This document shows, piece after piece, positions 50,501 to 60,080 of a stretch of DNA of 64,000 bases. Positions within the stretch are counted from its first letter, which is position 1. Each line of letters begins with the position of its first letter. Source of the stretch: Anaerolineales bacterium UBA2181 (GTDB taxonomy: Bacteria; Chloroflexota; Anaerolineae; Promineifilales; UBA4811); contig DCVT01000018.1 in NCBI GenBank assembly GCA_002328075.1, forward strand, positions 1 to 64,000. The letters run 5' to 3'. Made by a program: the position numbers and the translations under genes. The notes beneath the pieces are model-generated. The model saw nothing but the letters and a program-made list of their open reading frames with translations, had not been told where the DNA came from and ran no database searches.

Positions 50501-53500
50501 TGTGGGATGACAAGAACAGCAACGGGGTGGTCAACTTCCGCAACGGCCCCTCTCTGGGAACCAGCGGTCTCAAGGCCTCACCCGAGCTGTTGTGGGATCA
50601 CCCGGACACCGAACTGGATCGCTGGGAGTATGGCCGGTTTGGCTACAACCGCCCGGTGTCCAACAACAACGAGCTGACGATCCGCGACCCGTTGGAGCGG
50701 ATGCACGACGGCCTCTTTATCGGCCTGCGCCACCTTTACACCTCCCGGACCGCCAACATCCCCACCCACCTGCAGTACCGGATCGAGTTCTACCAGAAGG
50801 CGGACGTTCCCTGGCTCTCGGTGGGTGAGAACAATGGGCGTGTTCCGGCCGGCGAATGGGGTAGTTTCGTGGGCCGGGTCGACGTCCCGGAGGACATGCC
50901 GGCCGGCGTGTACGAGGCAGCCTTTGAGGTTCTGGTGCGCCCGGCTGATGGAGGCGAATTGCCGGTCAAGAACTCGGTCGAGTATCCCGAGTACACCATC
51001 GTGGTGCCGGTGGTCATGAACGTCGCGGCCAACCTGGAGGCGCTGCTGGAGGGCGGTACCCTGGGCGGATACCAGGCTTACGACTATGACGCCGACCAGA
51101 TGTACAACAACGGCGCGGTGCGGGGCTACTTTATGTGGGACTGGCGGGCCGAATCGGGTGACGGCCGGTTCTACTACATGGACCTGGACAACACCCCCGC
51201 CTTCCAGCCGTTGATGGAGATCGAGAGCTTTGAGGGCGAGGTCTTCCCACCGGATGGCTGGCACGAATTCCAGACCGGCGATGCGGTCTATGGCTGGCAG
51301 CTCGGCATCGGCTTAGGGAGCAGTGGGGAGCAATGCGCCTGGCACGATGATGAAAACACGGCGGTGGGCTCCAAGTCCTGGCTGGTCATGCCGAGGATTG
51401 AGGTGCCGGACGAGGGACTCACCGAGCTCCGCTTCTGGCACGCCACCGGTTGGGCGACATACATGGAAAAGCAGGCGATCCGGGTGACCACCGCCGCCGA
51501 CCCGAACCCGGTCGGGGCAACTTATACCGAGATCTGGAGCGCCGTGAACCCCGTCAGCTATTGGACCGAGGCCAAGGTTGACCTCAGCGCCTACGCGGGT
51601 CAAGAGATCTCTATCGCCTTCTACTATGAAGGCGACTGGGCATCCGAATGGTACATCGACGATGTCGGCCTGTACGGCGTCGGGTATCCCTACGACCCCA
51701 CCGCGCACGTGTTGGTGCGGGACGTCTGGGATGACGTTGCGCCGCACACCGACATTGACACCATCGTCTTTGGCCCGTCGACCAATGCGCTGGGCAACTC
51801 TACCTTTGGCGTCTGGTCGGGCAGCTTTGTCGACTCCAGCTTTTTCGGCCCCTACCCGCTCAATATCGTCGGGCGGAGCGCGGATGACCGCGCCGGGAGC
51901 TCGATCTGGCGCTTTAACACCACCAGTGGCGGCGCCGAAGAGTGGGTCTCGTTCCCGCTCGAGGATGGGTTGCACGAGGTCTTTGAGCACAACATCCTCT
52001 TTGAGGGAGACAAGTTCGACGTCGTCTTTACCAAGACGCTGGGTTTGCTGACCGAGGATGTCCATATCATCGAGGTCGAGACCTACGCCGATCAAGGGGT
52101 GGCGGGCGAGATCAACCTCGAATCCACCATGGACCTCAACGGACTGGTGGTGGAAGCGTACCTGGGCGATCTGACCCACTACAGCTGGGCCAACCAGCCC
52201 ATCGCGTTCGTCAACTCGAACACCATCGAATGGACCAACGTGTTCCAGGTGAGCGACGGCGTCAGCATCGAGGCCTGGACCAGCAGCTCCACCATCGCCG
52301 ACCTTGACCTCTACCTGTTCTTCTGGACCGGGACCACGTGGTCGCAACGCGCCTACTCGGCCGGGGCGGACTCTAACGAGCACATCTTTGTGGCCAATCC
52401 GGCCGACGGATTCTGGCTGGTGGGGATCAACAACTGGTCCGGACCGGCCGGGACCTTTAACCTGGATGTGATGGTCGCGTCCAAGGTGCCCGGCATCACC
52501 GTCACGGGCGTGCCCGAGGGACCCATCTCGGCCAACACCCCCATCAAACTGACGGTGCACTTTGACTATCCCATGCAGCCGGGAATGACCTACCCCGGGT
52601 CGGTGATCATCGGCGTGCCTGAAGCCCCCGCGCTCAAGGTGGTGCCGGTGAACATCACCAAGCTGGCAGCCTCAGGCGCCGTCGTCAAGACGGTGGACCT
52701 GGAAATCACCTACCCGAACCAGTTTCTGCGCTACACGGTCGACCTGTACAACTTTGACGGGGCGGACCAGATCTGGGAGTTCGTGGATGCGCTTCCCTCC
52801 ACCGTCGACCTGGTCGATTTCAGCATGACCAAGCGCTGCTGGGTCAATCCGGGCACGCCCTATGACACCGTCGTGCTCGCCGAGACCTTTGACACGGTCA
52901 CGGCGCCGGCGCTTCCTCCCGGGTGGGGCGTGACGATCGTCGTCGACCCCGGCACAGATCCGGCCTGGCAGACCAGGAATGGGACCCGGTATCCCTCAGG
53001 TTACGCCAGCCACAGCCTGCCCAACCTGGCCTTCTTCAATTCCTTCTCCGTAAGCAGCACCGGCTCCGGGCGGCTCCACCGCACCACCGGGCTGGACCTC
53101 ACCGGGTCCGGAGGCGCCCTGGTCACGTTCTGGATGTTCCACGACACCGGCTATAGCAGCAGCCAAGACCGCGTGCAGGTGCAGGTCTCGGTCGACGGAG
53201 GTGTCAATTGGGTGAACGCCGGTGATCCGGTGGCCCGCTACGGGACCTTGGGTTGGGCAGAGCACTCGGTCGAGGTGGACCTTTCGCCCTTTGCCGACCT
53301 GAGCAATGTGCGCTTTGCTTTCCTGGGCATCAGTGGGTACGGCAATGACTGCCACATCGACGATGTGACCATCGCCGTTGCGCCCGCGTACTGCATGCCG
53401 GATCCGATCTACGATCCGATTGAGCACGAACTGACCTATGAGGGTCCCCTGCCGGCGTCGGGGATCGGTGCGGCGGGTGAAGGGTTCGAGGCCGGCAAGA

Positions 53501-54549
53501 TGCCGCCCGCCGGGTGGGCGCTGGTGCAGAACAACCCCAACGAGACCTGGCAAGTCGACACCTTCAGCCCCCACTCCGGAACCTACTATGCTACCTGTCT
53601 GTATGACGAAGCGCTGCTACTGCAGAACGAGTGGATGCTCAGCCCGGTGTTGGAGGGGTTGACGGGCGGCGAGGCGGTCAGCCTGTGGTCCATGGGCAGC
53701 GTCTACTGGGGCGTGACCCCCAATGACAACTATGACCTCAACGTCTGGTTGGTGGTGGGCGCTCCGGGTGGCGCGGACGACGTTCTGCTGGGCAAGGCGG
53801 ATGACGACTGGGTGACCAACTGGATCTATGCGGAGAGCAGCTACAACCTGCCCGCCACCCTGCCGGCCGGTGACCTGCGTATCGGCATCCAGTACTATGG
53901 GATGGACGGCGCTCAGGCCGGCGTGGACGATATCGCGCTGCCGGGCGTCTTGTCCTACCAACCCAGCGCCACCATCGACATGCTGGTTTATGTGCATGGC
54001 GGTCTGGCGGCCGGGACTCAGATTGTCAACCGGGCCACGCTCGAGACCACCCACCTGATGCCGGCGCCGTTGGGCGCTCAGGTGGAAACACTGCACGCGC
54101 AAGCGGTCAGCGTCATCGGCGACGGGCCCAACCTGGTGACTTCGTACAAGACCGCTCCGGACATGGCGCAGGCGGGTGATATCCTGAGGTACCAGGTGCA
54201 CATCGTCAACACCGGATCCGCTGCGGCCTGGGTCACGCTGAACGACCCGATTCCCGATGGGGCGACGCTGTACGACTGGGACAGCCCGCCGCCGTTCACG
54301 TTCTGGCCTAACCCGGATGGAAGCATGGGGTGGTCCGGCCTGGTGGGGCCGGGTGACCACATGGTGTTCACCTTCTGGGTACGGCTGGACGACGACATGG
54401 CACTGTGGGAAGAGCTGGTGGAGAACGTTGCCACCATCAGTTGGGCGGCGGGACCGGACGGACTCTGGCCGGCCGGATCGATGGAGCTCAGCGCGGTGAC
54501 CCGCGTGGTCGCGCCGTACTGGCTCTATCTGCCGGCGGTCCACAAGTAG
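47584..54549 (+). CDS. Giant exported subtilase (S8) with large catalytic-domain insert
   Basis: This is a 2321-aa secreted serine protease. The signal peptide is about residues 1-25 (SLVMAFVLLVPMVVTAQ), then a prodomain-like region. The triad is D274 (ISVIDDGVD), H521 (YSHGTNCASN) and S754 (GGTSRSAP). D and H are 247 residues apart, against about 30-40 in typical subtilisins, so a large insert interrupts the core. Three cleaved-adhesin/choice-of-anchor-J-like jelly rolls follow (about 1214-1370, 1766-1935 and 1962-2121), then a DUF11-like repeat (about 2176-2306). It ends PYWLYLPAVHK. AAGGAG fixes the ATG. The protein probably digests extracellular polymers; substrate unknown. Confidence 0.93.
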   Translation: MRTKPFKLFSLVMAFVLLVPMVVTAQTPNERAPEAAQADVTAKRAPVPAEPTKEEVASQPAPQVQVEEPAAKRTYQDVSAKLDSYLQNKLQGLGLIQPVPQGTPAAAVAGEPILVNIVAAFQEKAGQESLVDKIRPYFVDGKLYVEPAHPKEDLGLRLMAGVILPSNLVKVASFDAVKMIYSTEIQRAEPDVYPADAAPESVVFGPDDWAKLRDKAAETRGADIPWSDAKAFGDGRDPVGVDDWFEASVDGPHKAEAAWNRGFTGEGVNISVIDDGVDFAHPDLMGTHKIYEGNDYWDPYSPSPYNGWPYIMDPFTMRAYFYETYFGSAAPAYISQSFGGTTYMDTSYTPSLTQCGPAMLCFHYTPWIDYGTRGYQHTYVINPTMTKSGVVHVGTHTDESLRDYVWGEKVAVLVTDPNVAGVYDTVYVDLDDDYDFRDEKPVTKADLANLAATYNNPVAYRDMTDDGKADLSGGLLYFIADGELYPPAFEWLYAPNLMGMEPPGNGDLIAMHGPWDSGYSHGTNCASNAVSNGVADGMLPAFQNLDGTGKPSGAVKGMAPDAGLVAMNNGWYYSGYLNARDAYMLAALGYDGVDQYGWHWWYGEDFEDSDTIVATSNSYGFSEEFNDGFDYTGQFVVQVQRWFGQYLQFLFSTGNGAPGYGTVAPPSPALGIAVGASTEYGSTGWDTITNTDQIMFNDVAAFSNAGPGARGGAGVDVLAGGAYAAGSEELNYYSPGMYGILDGNVSWDDWGGTSRSAPTALGVYALMAQAYKANHEQWPTHEVGKALFMSSATDINYDVFKQGAGSVNADIATLVASGEYGVYMGADSASWDPGDFRGVDYPGFAHVVYPGDTWSKEFTIVNDSQEYVYVDVQDSYLQLIHTAELSLTVTPAMKAAETADNFYKAFDYFIPITATLGHNDAWYNVPIPEGTDLMVVRQIFPFNEFDRNGDNVWDARYYLMVYNWKDQDDDGLVWDDKNSNGVVNFRNGPSLGTSGLKASPELLWDHPDTELDRWEYGRFGYNRPVSNNNELTIRDPLERMHDGLFIGLRHLYTSRTANIPTHLQYRIEFYQKADVPWLSVGENNGRVPAGEWGSFVGRVDVPEDMPAGVYEAAFEVLVRPADGGELPVKNSVEYPEYTIVVPVVMNVAANLEALLEGGTLGGYQAYDYDADQMYNNGAVRGYFMWDWRAESGDGRFYYMDLDNTPAFQPLMEIESFEGEVFPPDGWHEFQTGDAVYGWQLGIGLGSSGEQCAWHDDENTAVGSKSWLVMPRIEVPDEGLTELRFWHATGWATYMEKQAIRVTTAADPNPVGATYTEIWSAVNPVSYWTEAKVDLSAYAGQEISIAFYYEGDWASEWYIDDVGLYGVGYPYDPTAHVLVRDVWDDVAPHTDIDTIVFGPSTNALGNSTFGVWSGSFVDSSFFGPYPLNIVGRSADDRAGSSIWRFNTTSGGAEEWVSFPLEDGLHEVFEHNILFEGDKFDVVFTKTLGLLTEDVHIIEVETYADQGVAGEINLESTMDLNGLVVEAYLGDLTHYSWANQPIAFVNSNTIEWTNVFQVSDGVSIEAWTSSSTIADLDLYLFFWTGTTWSQRAYSAGADSNEHIFVANPADGFWLVGINNWSGPAGTFNLDVMVASKVPGITVTGVPEGPISANTPIKLTVHFDYPMQPGMTYPGSVIIGVPEAPALKVVPVNITKLAASGAVVKTVDLEITYPNQFLRYTVDLYNFDGADQIWEFVDALPSTVDLVDFSMTKRCWVNPGTPYDTVVLAETFDTVTAPALPPGWGVTIVVDPGTDPAWQTRNGTRYPSGYASHSLPNLAFFNSFSVSSTGSGRLHRTTGLDLTGSGGALVTFWMFHDTGYSSSQDRVQVQVSVDGGVNWVNAGDPVARYGTLGWAEHSVEVDLSPFADLSNVRFAFLGISGYGNDCHIDDVTIAVAPAYCMPDPIYDPIEHELTYEGPLPASGIGAAGEGFEAGKMPPAGWALVQNNPNETWQVDTFSPHSGTYYATCLYDEALLLQNEWMLSPVLEGLTGGEAVSLWSMGSVYWGVTPNDNYDLNVWLVVGAPGGADDVLLGKADDDWVTNWIYAESSYNLPATLPAGDLRIGIQYYGMDGAQAGVDDIALPGVLSYQPSATIDMLVYVHGGLAAGTQIVNRATLETTHLMPAPLGAQVETLHAQAVSVIGDGPNLVTSYKTAPDMAQAGDILRYQVHIVNTGSAAAWVTLNDPIPDGATLYDWDSPPPFTFWPNPDGSMGWSGLVGPGDHMVFTFWVRLDDDMALWEELVENVATISWAAGPDGLWPAGSMELSAVTRVVAPYWLYLPAVHK

Positions 54550-54577
54550 CCTTGACCACTGTCGCCTGAGACAAACC

Positions 54578-54608
54578 GGGAGCCCGTGAAGCGCTTTCGC
54601 GGGCTCCC
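54578..54608 (+). terminator. Hairpin after first subtilase gene
   Basis: GGGAGCCCG (54578-54586) pairs with CGGGCTCCC (54600-54608). No T-run follows. It is the first of two tandem hairpins between the giant protease genes. Confidence 0.65.
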
Positions 54609-54630
54609 ATTACCTGTAGATGCGATGTCC

Positions 54631-54663
54631 GCCGGCCGGACCTGCGCGGTCCGGCCGGCCTTT
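54631..54663 (+). terminator. Strong GC hairpin before second subtilase gene
   Basis: GCCGGCCGGACC (54631-54642) pairs perfectly with GGTCCGGCCGGC (54648-54659), with TTT soon after. It ends 30 bp before the next start codon, so it may attenuate rather than fully terminate. Confidence 0.65.
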
Positions 54664-54689
54664 GCGCGCAGGTGACGATTGGAGGTGCG

Positions 54690-57600
54690 ATGATGAGATC
54701 GCGGTTTGGCATGTTGGGTGGGATGCTGTTGCTGGTGGTCGGTGTGTTGCTTGCCCTGCCCGCCGGCGCTGCCCGGCCGTCGGCCGGGACGGCGGATGCG
54801 GCCCTGTCGGCCGATGCGTTGCCGGCTCGCGTCGTCCTGCGCCTGCAGCGCGCGGTCTTTGACCCGCTGCTAGAGACGCCAACTCTCCCGGATGGACTCC
54901 AGCGGGATGCCTACCCGGGCGACGGCGCCGGCTTTTACCTGGTTCAGTTTCACGGGCCCATCCAACCGGCCTGGAAGGCTGAACTGCAGCAGGCCGGCGC
55001 AGTGCTGCACGACTACCTTCCCGAGTATGCGTTCATCGTCCAGATGGATGCCGTCACAGCGGCCCGGGTCCGGGCGCAGACCGCCGTCCGCTGGGTCGGT
55101 GCCTACCAGCCTGCCTTTCGCCTGAGCACCGACCTGGACCCGATGCTGCACCAGTCCGCCGCCGACCAGACGGCCCGGATCGCGGTGCGAGCTTTTGCCG
55201 GGCAGGAGGCCGCACCTCTGCTGGAGTCGTTCAAACAGTGGGGCGCCGAGGTTGCCGACGCTGCGGCCGACTCGGGCGGCGGCGCGGTGTTCAAGCTGAT
55301 GCTGGCCGGCCGCTGGCTGCCCGCGTTGGCCCGCTTGGGTGCCGTTTCCTGGATCGAACCCTGGGCCGAGCCACGCCTTTTCAATGAGGTTTCGCGCAGC
55401 CCGCTCATCATGGACCAGGAGACGGTCGGGGCCGACCTGGGTCTTTACGGCGCGGGCCAGATAGTGGTGGTGGGCGACACGGGGGTCAGCACCGGCAACG
55501 CTGCCACCATGCACCCGGATTTCCAGGGCCGCCTCTTCCAGGGGACCTGGGGTTCGGGCAGTTGCGGATCGTGGGCGGATTACTATGCCCACGGAACCCA
55601 TGTGGCCGGATCCGTCCTGGGCAGCGGCCTCATGGATGGCTCGAACCCGGCGGCGCACGATTACGCCGGAACCAACGCCGGCATCGCCCCTGAGGCGCAG
55701 CTGTGGGCCTGGGGGTTCTGTTCGAACTGGTCCGGTCTGCCGGATACGGACCCCTATGTGGACTATTATGGGGTGATGTACGGCGGCAGCCCGGACGCGC
55801 GCATCAACACCAACTCCTGGGGCTACAACCTGAGCAGCGGCACCTACAACACCTATTCCCGCGAGACCGACCGCTTTGTCTGGGATCATCCGGACATGCT
55901 GGTGGTCTTTTCGGCCGGCAACGATGGGTTGGACGGCAACGGCGATGGCGTGGTGGATGCCAACTCGATGGGGGTCCCGGCCGGCGCCAAGAACATACTC
56001 ACGGTGGGCGCATCGGAGAACTATCGCCTCACCGGCGGGTACAATCCCGGCGGGCCGTGCGACGCTTATGGTGATTGCTGGCCGTCGGACTACCCGGCCA
56101 ACCCCGTCCGCGACGACCTGCTCTCGGACGATCCTTCCGGCATGGTGGCCTATTCCAGCCGCGGACCGGTGCTGGACGGCCGGCTCAAGCCGGACGTGGT
56201 CGCCCCGGGCACCAATGTCCTTTCCACCCGGCACGCCGGCGGCAGCGGTGACCCGTTGTGGGGGGCGTACAATGAGTGGTACAGCTATTGCGGCGGCACC
56301 AGCATGTCTGCTCCGTTGGCGGCCGGCGCCTCCGCCATCGTCCGCGAGTTTTTCCAGACCGGCTACGCACATGACCCCACCGCGCCGCTGATCAAGGCCA
56401 CCCTCATCAACGGCGCCGTGGACCTCACGCCGGGCCAATACCGCGACGAGTTTCCCGATGGCAGCCGGGACGATGTGATCCGCCGGCCGGACGTGAACCA
56501 GGGCTGGGGCCGCATCAGCCTGAGCAGTTCGCTTCTCTACGCCTTGCCGCATACGCTGCTGTGGGAGGACCACGCCGACGGTTTGCAGACCGGCGAGTGG
56601 TTCGACCTGCCCGTCACCGTGACGGACGACCAACACCCGCTACGCGTCACCCTGGTTTGGGCTGACTATCCCGGGATTGAGGCCGCCCACGGTGCGCTGG
56701 TGAACGACCTGGACCTGCAGGTGATCGGCCCGGGCGGCGTCATCTACCGGGGCAATGACGTCCTGGACGGCGTGCTCGACGGCGACGTCGACCGGACCAA
56801 TAATGTGGAAGCGGTGGACCTGGCTCTGCCCTCGGCCGGTTCGTACCTGGTGCGTGTCGCGGCCTACAATGTGCCCCAGGGACCCCAACCGTTTGCCCTG
56901 GTGGTCAGCGGCGACATGGGCGCGGTGGGCCACCTATCTGGATCGGTGACCGATGCATCCAACGGGAGCCCGCTGGATGCGGCCGCCGTGAGAGCCATCA
57001 CCGGGACGATCCAGTTCCGGACCAGCACCGACCCCACCGGTTACTATTCCATGCCGGTGGCGGCCGACACCTATTCGGTGTCGGCCTGGAAGTACGGGTA
57101 TTCGCTGGCGACGGTGGAGGCGGTGCACGTGCTCAGCGGCACGGTGGTGGTTCAGGACCTGAGCCTGCTGCCGACCGGCCGCTATTCGTTGACCGGCTGC
57201 ATCACTGACCAGGTGACCGGCGCGCCGCTATCGGCCGGCCTTTCGGTGTTCGGCCCGTTTGGGGACCTGGTTGCCTCGGCGACGGCGCCGCTGCCAGACG
57301 GCTGCTATGGGCTGACCCTGCACGGCGGCGCCTATACGCTGCGGGCCCGTGCCCGGTTGCACCAGGATGCCTCGATCTCCGTCGACCTCCTGGAGGATAC
57401 CGTCCGGGACGTGGCGCTGGTGGCGACGACCACTGACGGCCTGCTCTTTGGCCAGATCACCAACCGGGCGTCGGGGGAGCCGCTCTCGGGCGCTACCATC
57501 CGGGCTATGCCCGGCGGCGTCGCCGCCACCTCGCTGGCCGACGGCACCTATGAGATGCTCCTGGCGCCAGGCAGCTACACGGTCACCGTCTCGGCGCCGC

Positions 57601-59972
57601 TGTTTGGCACCCTCACCGAACCGAACGTCGCGGTTCCCCAGAGCAACCTGGTTCGGCGCGATTACGCGCTCCCCACGGCTCACCTGGTCCTGGTGCCGGC
57701 CGGCGGCACCGGCGCTGCGCTGCGGCAGGGCAAGCACGTGACCCAGACCCTGGTCATCAGCAACACGGGCGAGGGCGCGCTGGAATGGGAGATTCGCGAG
57801 CGGGACCGCGGGTTCACACCCGACGGCCGCCGTCGGCCGTTGTCGGCTGACGTGTTGCTGGTCAACCGGTATTCGGTGAACGCAGCGGCCGATTTCAAAA
57901 CGGCGCTGGATTCTCTGGGCTACAGCTACCAGGAGATGACCGAGACCGAGTTCGCCGCCACGCCGCTGGAGAACCTGCTGACCTATGGGATGTTGATCTG
58001 GGCCGGCTCAACCGGATACAGCGGTGCGGGCGACAACGCCAATGAAGTGCACCTGATGGCTTACCTGGATGCCGGCGGCTCGATTCTCCACGTCGATAAC
58101 GACCTGGGTTACTATCGGCACGGCGCAACCTACTATGACCAGTATCTGCATTCGGTCTATGGGCTGGATGACGCCACCCCCACCGACACGTCGCCGCAGA
58201 TCATTCACGGCTTGGGCCTGATGGCCGGCCTGGATGTCGATCTGACCACTGAGCTCTTCCCGGACGGCGTCCAACCGCGAGACCCGGCGGCGACGCCGCT
58301 GTTTGTGGTGGACGCGCCGGTCGATCCGAACTTTCCGTATGTGGGCCTGGCGGTCGAGGATTCTGACTACCGGGCGCTCTACTGGGCATTCGATTTCAAC
58401 TATGCCAGTGACCCGGCCCAACCGCCGGTGCGTCAGGACCTGCAGCGCGAACTGGTGCGGCGAGCCGCCGACTGGCTCATGCTGAGCGACATCCCCTGGT
58501 TGGCCGTCGAGGTCATCAGCGGCACGCTCCCCGGCGGCCAGCAGCAGGCCATCGAACTGGCCTTTGACGCCCGAATCGTCACCGAGACCGGGTTGTACCA
58601 GGGGACGCTTCAGTTCAAGACCAACGATCCGGCCGCGCAGCCTTACCTTTCCTACCCCGTATCCATGACCCTGGTCCCGGCGCCGCCCGACTTTGCCATC
58701 GGCGTGCGGGTGCCCTCGGCGACGGCCGAAGTCGGCCTGGCACTGCGTTACACCCTGGTGGTGACCAACACGGGAGGCCGAGCCACCGGAATCACGGTCG
58801 GCGACCCGATTCCGGCCGGCACCCTCTTTGCGTGGGCCGAGGACGGCGGCGACCTGGTGGGCGACGAGGTGCAATGGTCGGGCCTTCAACTGCCGATCGG
58901 CAGTGATCCGCTGCACCTTTCCTTCGGGGTGACCGTGACCTGTGTTCCCTCGGGGACGCTGATCAGCAATCAGGACTACCGGGTCCAGGCGGCCGAGTGG
59001 CCGACGCCGACCCGGGGAGTTCCGGGAGTCACGCCGGCAGTCTCGCAGGGGGTCACCGCCGATTTCAGCTACGAGTCCCCGATCCTGGTGAACCAAACGG
59101 TGCTGTTTCAGGGCGTAAGCCAGCGGGCTACCTGGCACCGGTGGGACATGGGTGATGGCAACCAGGCCGACGAGCCGCAGGTGCGCCACACCTACACCGG
59201 GGAGCCCGGCTTTTATACCGTCGTGTACACCGCGGGCAATTTGTGCAACCTGGCCGTCGCCGCGCGGTCGGTTCAGGTGGACGACTATCGGGTCGGGCTT
59301 GACACCCCGCAGGCGGCCCAATCCGGTGACCCCGGCACGGTGGTCACCTACACCCTCACGGTGACCAACCAGGGCACCTTGCCGGACAGCGTGCGCGTCT
59401 CGGCCGGGTCACACGCCTGGCCGCTGGTGCTATCGACCACGACCCTGGCGTTGGACCCCGGCGAGAGTGGAACGGTTGAGGTGGAGGTGACTGTGCCGGC
59501 CGACGCCCAGGGCAACGCGACGGATGCGGTGACCATATCCGCCCGGTCGCTCACCGACCCGCGCCGGCCGCAAGCCGCCGCCTCGCTGCTGCTGGTCACC
59601 ACGGCCAACCCGGTCTACCGCCTGGGGTGGGGGCCGGCGCTCCAGGAGCGATGGGCCGTCCCGGGTGAGGTGGTGGTCTACACGCTCTGGGTCACCAACA
59701 GCAGCAACCTGGTGGACACCGTCACTTTTGCGCGGGCGGAACCCGGGTGGCCCACCGCGCTTTCGACGTCCAGCATGGCCATCGCGTCCGGCGGCCGCCG
59801 GCAGATAACCGCCTGGATCACGGTGCCGCCGGGATCGCCCGACGGCCAGGTAGACGGTGCTGCCATCCAGGCCACCAGTGCGGGCAGCGGTCAGACGGTC
59901 ACGGTGCATCTGGTCACCACCTCGCAGTGGTTCCGTCTGTACCTTCCGGTGGTAGTTCGCGGCCGGCCCTGA
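54690..59972 (+). CDS. Giant exported subtilase (S8) with PKD, DUF11 and regulatory-like domains
   Basis: This is a 1760-aa secreted protease. The signal peptide (MLLLVVGVLLALPAGA) and a prodomain-like region precede the S8 triad D263 (VVGDTGVS), H301 (YAHGTHVAG) and S538 (GGTSMSAPLAAG). Three carboxypeptidase-regulatory-like repeats (LSGSVTDASNGSPLDAA, LTGCITDQVTGAPLSA, LFGQITNRASGEPLSGA) follow. Then comes a Rossmann-like segment resembling a glutamine-amidotransferase fold (ADVLLVNRYSVNAAADFKTAL to GSILHVDNDLG). Next are a DUF11-like repeat (RATGITVGDPIPAGTLFAWA), a PKD domain (WHRWDMGDGNQADEPQVRHTY) and two further DUF11/NEW3-like repeats. The C-terminus is WFRLYLPVVVRGRP. GGAGG at 54681 supports ATG 54690 or 54693. 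Confidence 0.93.
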   Translation: MMRSRFGMLGGMLLLVVGVLLALPAGAARPSAGTADAALSADALPARVVLRLQRAVFDPLLETPTLPDGLQRDAYPGDGAGFYLVQFHGPIQPAWKAELQQAGAVLHDYLPEYAFIVQMDAVTAARVRAQTAVRWVGAYQPAFRLSTDLDPMLHQSAADQTARIAVRAFAGQEAAPLLESFKQWGAEVADAAADSGGGAVFKLMLAGRWLPALARLGAVSWIEPWAEPRLFNEVSRSPLIMDQETVGADLGLYGAGQIVVVGDTGVSTGNAATMHPDFQGRLFQGTWGSGSCGSWADYYAHGTHVAGSVLGSGLMDGSNPAAHDYAGTNAGIAPEAQLWAWGFCSNWSGLPDTDPYVDYYGVMYGGSPDARINTNSWGYNLSSGTYNTYSRETDRFVWDHPDMLVVFSAGNDGLDGNGDGVVDANSMGVPAGAKNILTVGASENYRLTGGYNPGGPCDAYGDCWPSDYPANPVRDDLLSDDPSGMVAYSSRGPVLDGRLKPDVVAPGTNVLSTRHAGGSGDPLWGAYNEWYSYCGGTSMSAPLAAGASAIVREFFQTGYAHDPTAPLIKATLINGAVDLTPGQYRDEFPDGSRDDVIRRPDVNQGWGRISLSSSLLYALPHTLLWEDHADGLQTGEWFDLPVTVTDDQHPLRVTLVWADYPGIEAAHGALVNDLDLQVIGPGGVIYRGNDVLDGVLDGDVDRTNNVEAVDLALPSAGSYLVRVAAYNVPQGPQPFALVVSGDMGAVGHLSGSVTDASNGSPLDAAAVRAITGTIQFRTSTDPTGYYSMPVAADTYSVSAWKYGYSLATVEAVHVLSGTVVVQDLSLLPTGRYSLTGCITDQVTGAPLSAGLSVFGPFGDLVASATAPLPDGCYGLTLHGGAYTLRARARLHQDASISVDLLEDTVRDVALVATTTDGLLFGQITNRASGEPLSGATIRAMPGGVAATSLADGTYEMLLAPGSYTVTVSAPLFGTLTEPNVAVPQSNLVRRDYALPTAHLVLVPAGGTGAALRQGKHVTQTLVISNTGEGALEWEIRERDRGFTPDGRRRPLSADVLLVNRYSVNAAADFKTALDSLGYSYQEMTETEFAATPLENLLTYGMLIWAGSTGYSGAGDNANEVHLMAYLDAGGSILHVDNDLGYYRHGATYYDQYLHSVYGLDDATPTDTSPQIIHGLGLMAGLDVDLTTELFPDGVQPRDPAATPLFVVDAPVDPNFPYVGLAVEDSDYRALYWAFDFNYASDPAQPPVRQDLQRELVRRAADWLMLSDIPWLAVEVISGTLPGGQQQAIELAFDARIVTETGLYQGTLQFKTNDPAAQPYLSYPVSMTLVPAPPDFAIGVRVPSATAEVGLALRYTLVVTNTGGRATGITVGDPIPAGTLFAWAEDGGDLVGDEVQWSGLQLPIGSDPLHLSFGVTVTCVPSGTLISNQDYRVQAAEWPTPTRGVPGVTPAVSQGVTADFSYESPILVNQTVLFQGVSQRATWHRWDMGDGNQADEPQVRHTYTGEPGFYTVVYTAGNLCNLAVAARSVQVDDYRVGLDTPQAAQSGDPGTVVTYTLTVTNQGTLPDSVRVSAGSHAWPLVLSTTTLALDPGESGTVEVEVTVPADAQGNATDAVTISARSLTDPRRPQAAASLLLVTTANPVYRLGWGPALQERWAVPGEVVVYTLWVTNSSNLVDTVTFARAEPGWPTALSTSSMAIASGGRRQITAWITVPPGSPDGQVDGAAIQATSAGSGQTVTVHLVTTSQWFRLYLPVVVRGRP

Positions 59973-60080
59973 TCCGGCTGCATCAACTCGCGTGGGGTGG
60001 GCCTGAAGGACCCACCAGGCCCGCCCCACGGTCCAGCCTGGAACCCGCCGCACCCGCGTGGCGCCTTCCGCCGGCGGCCG

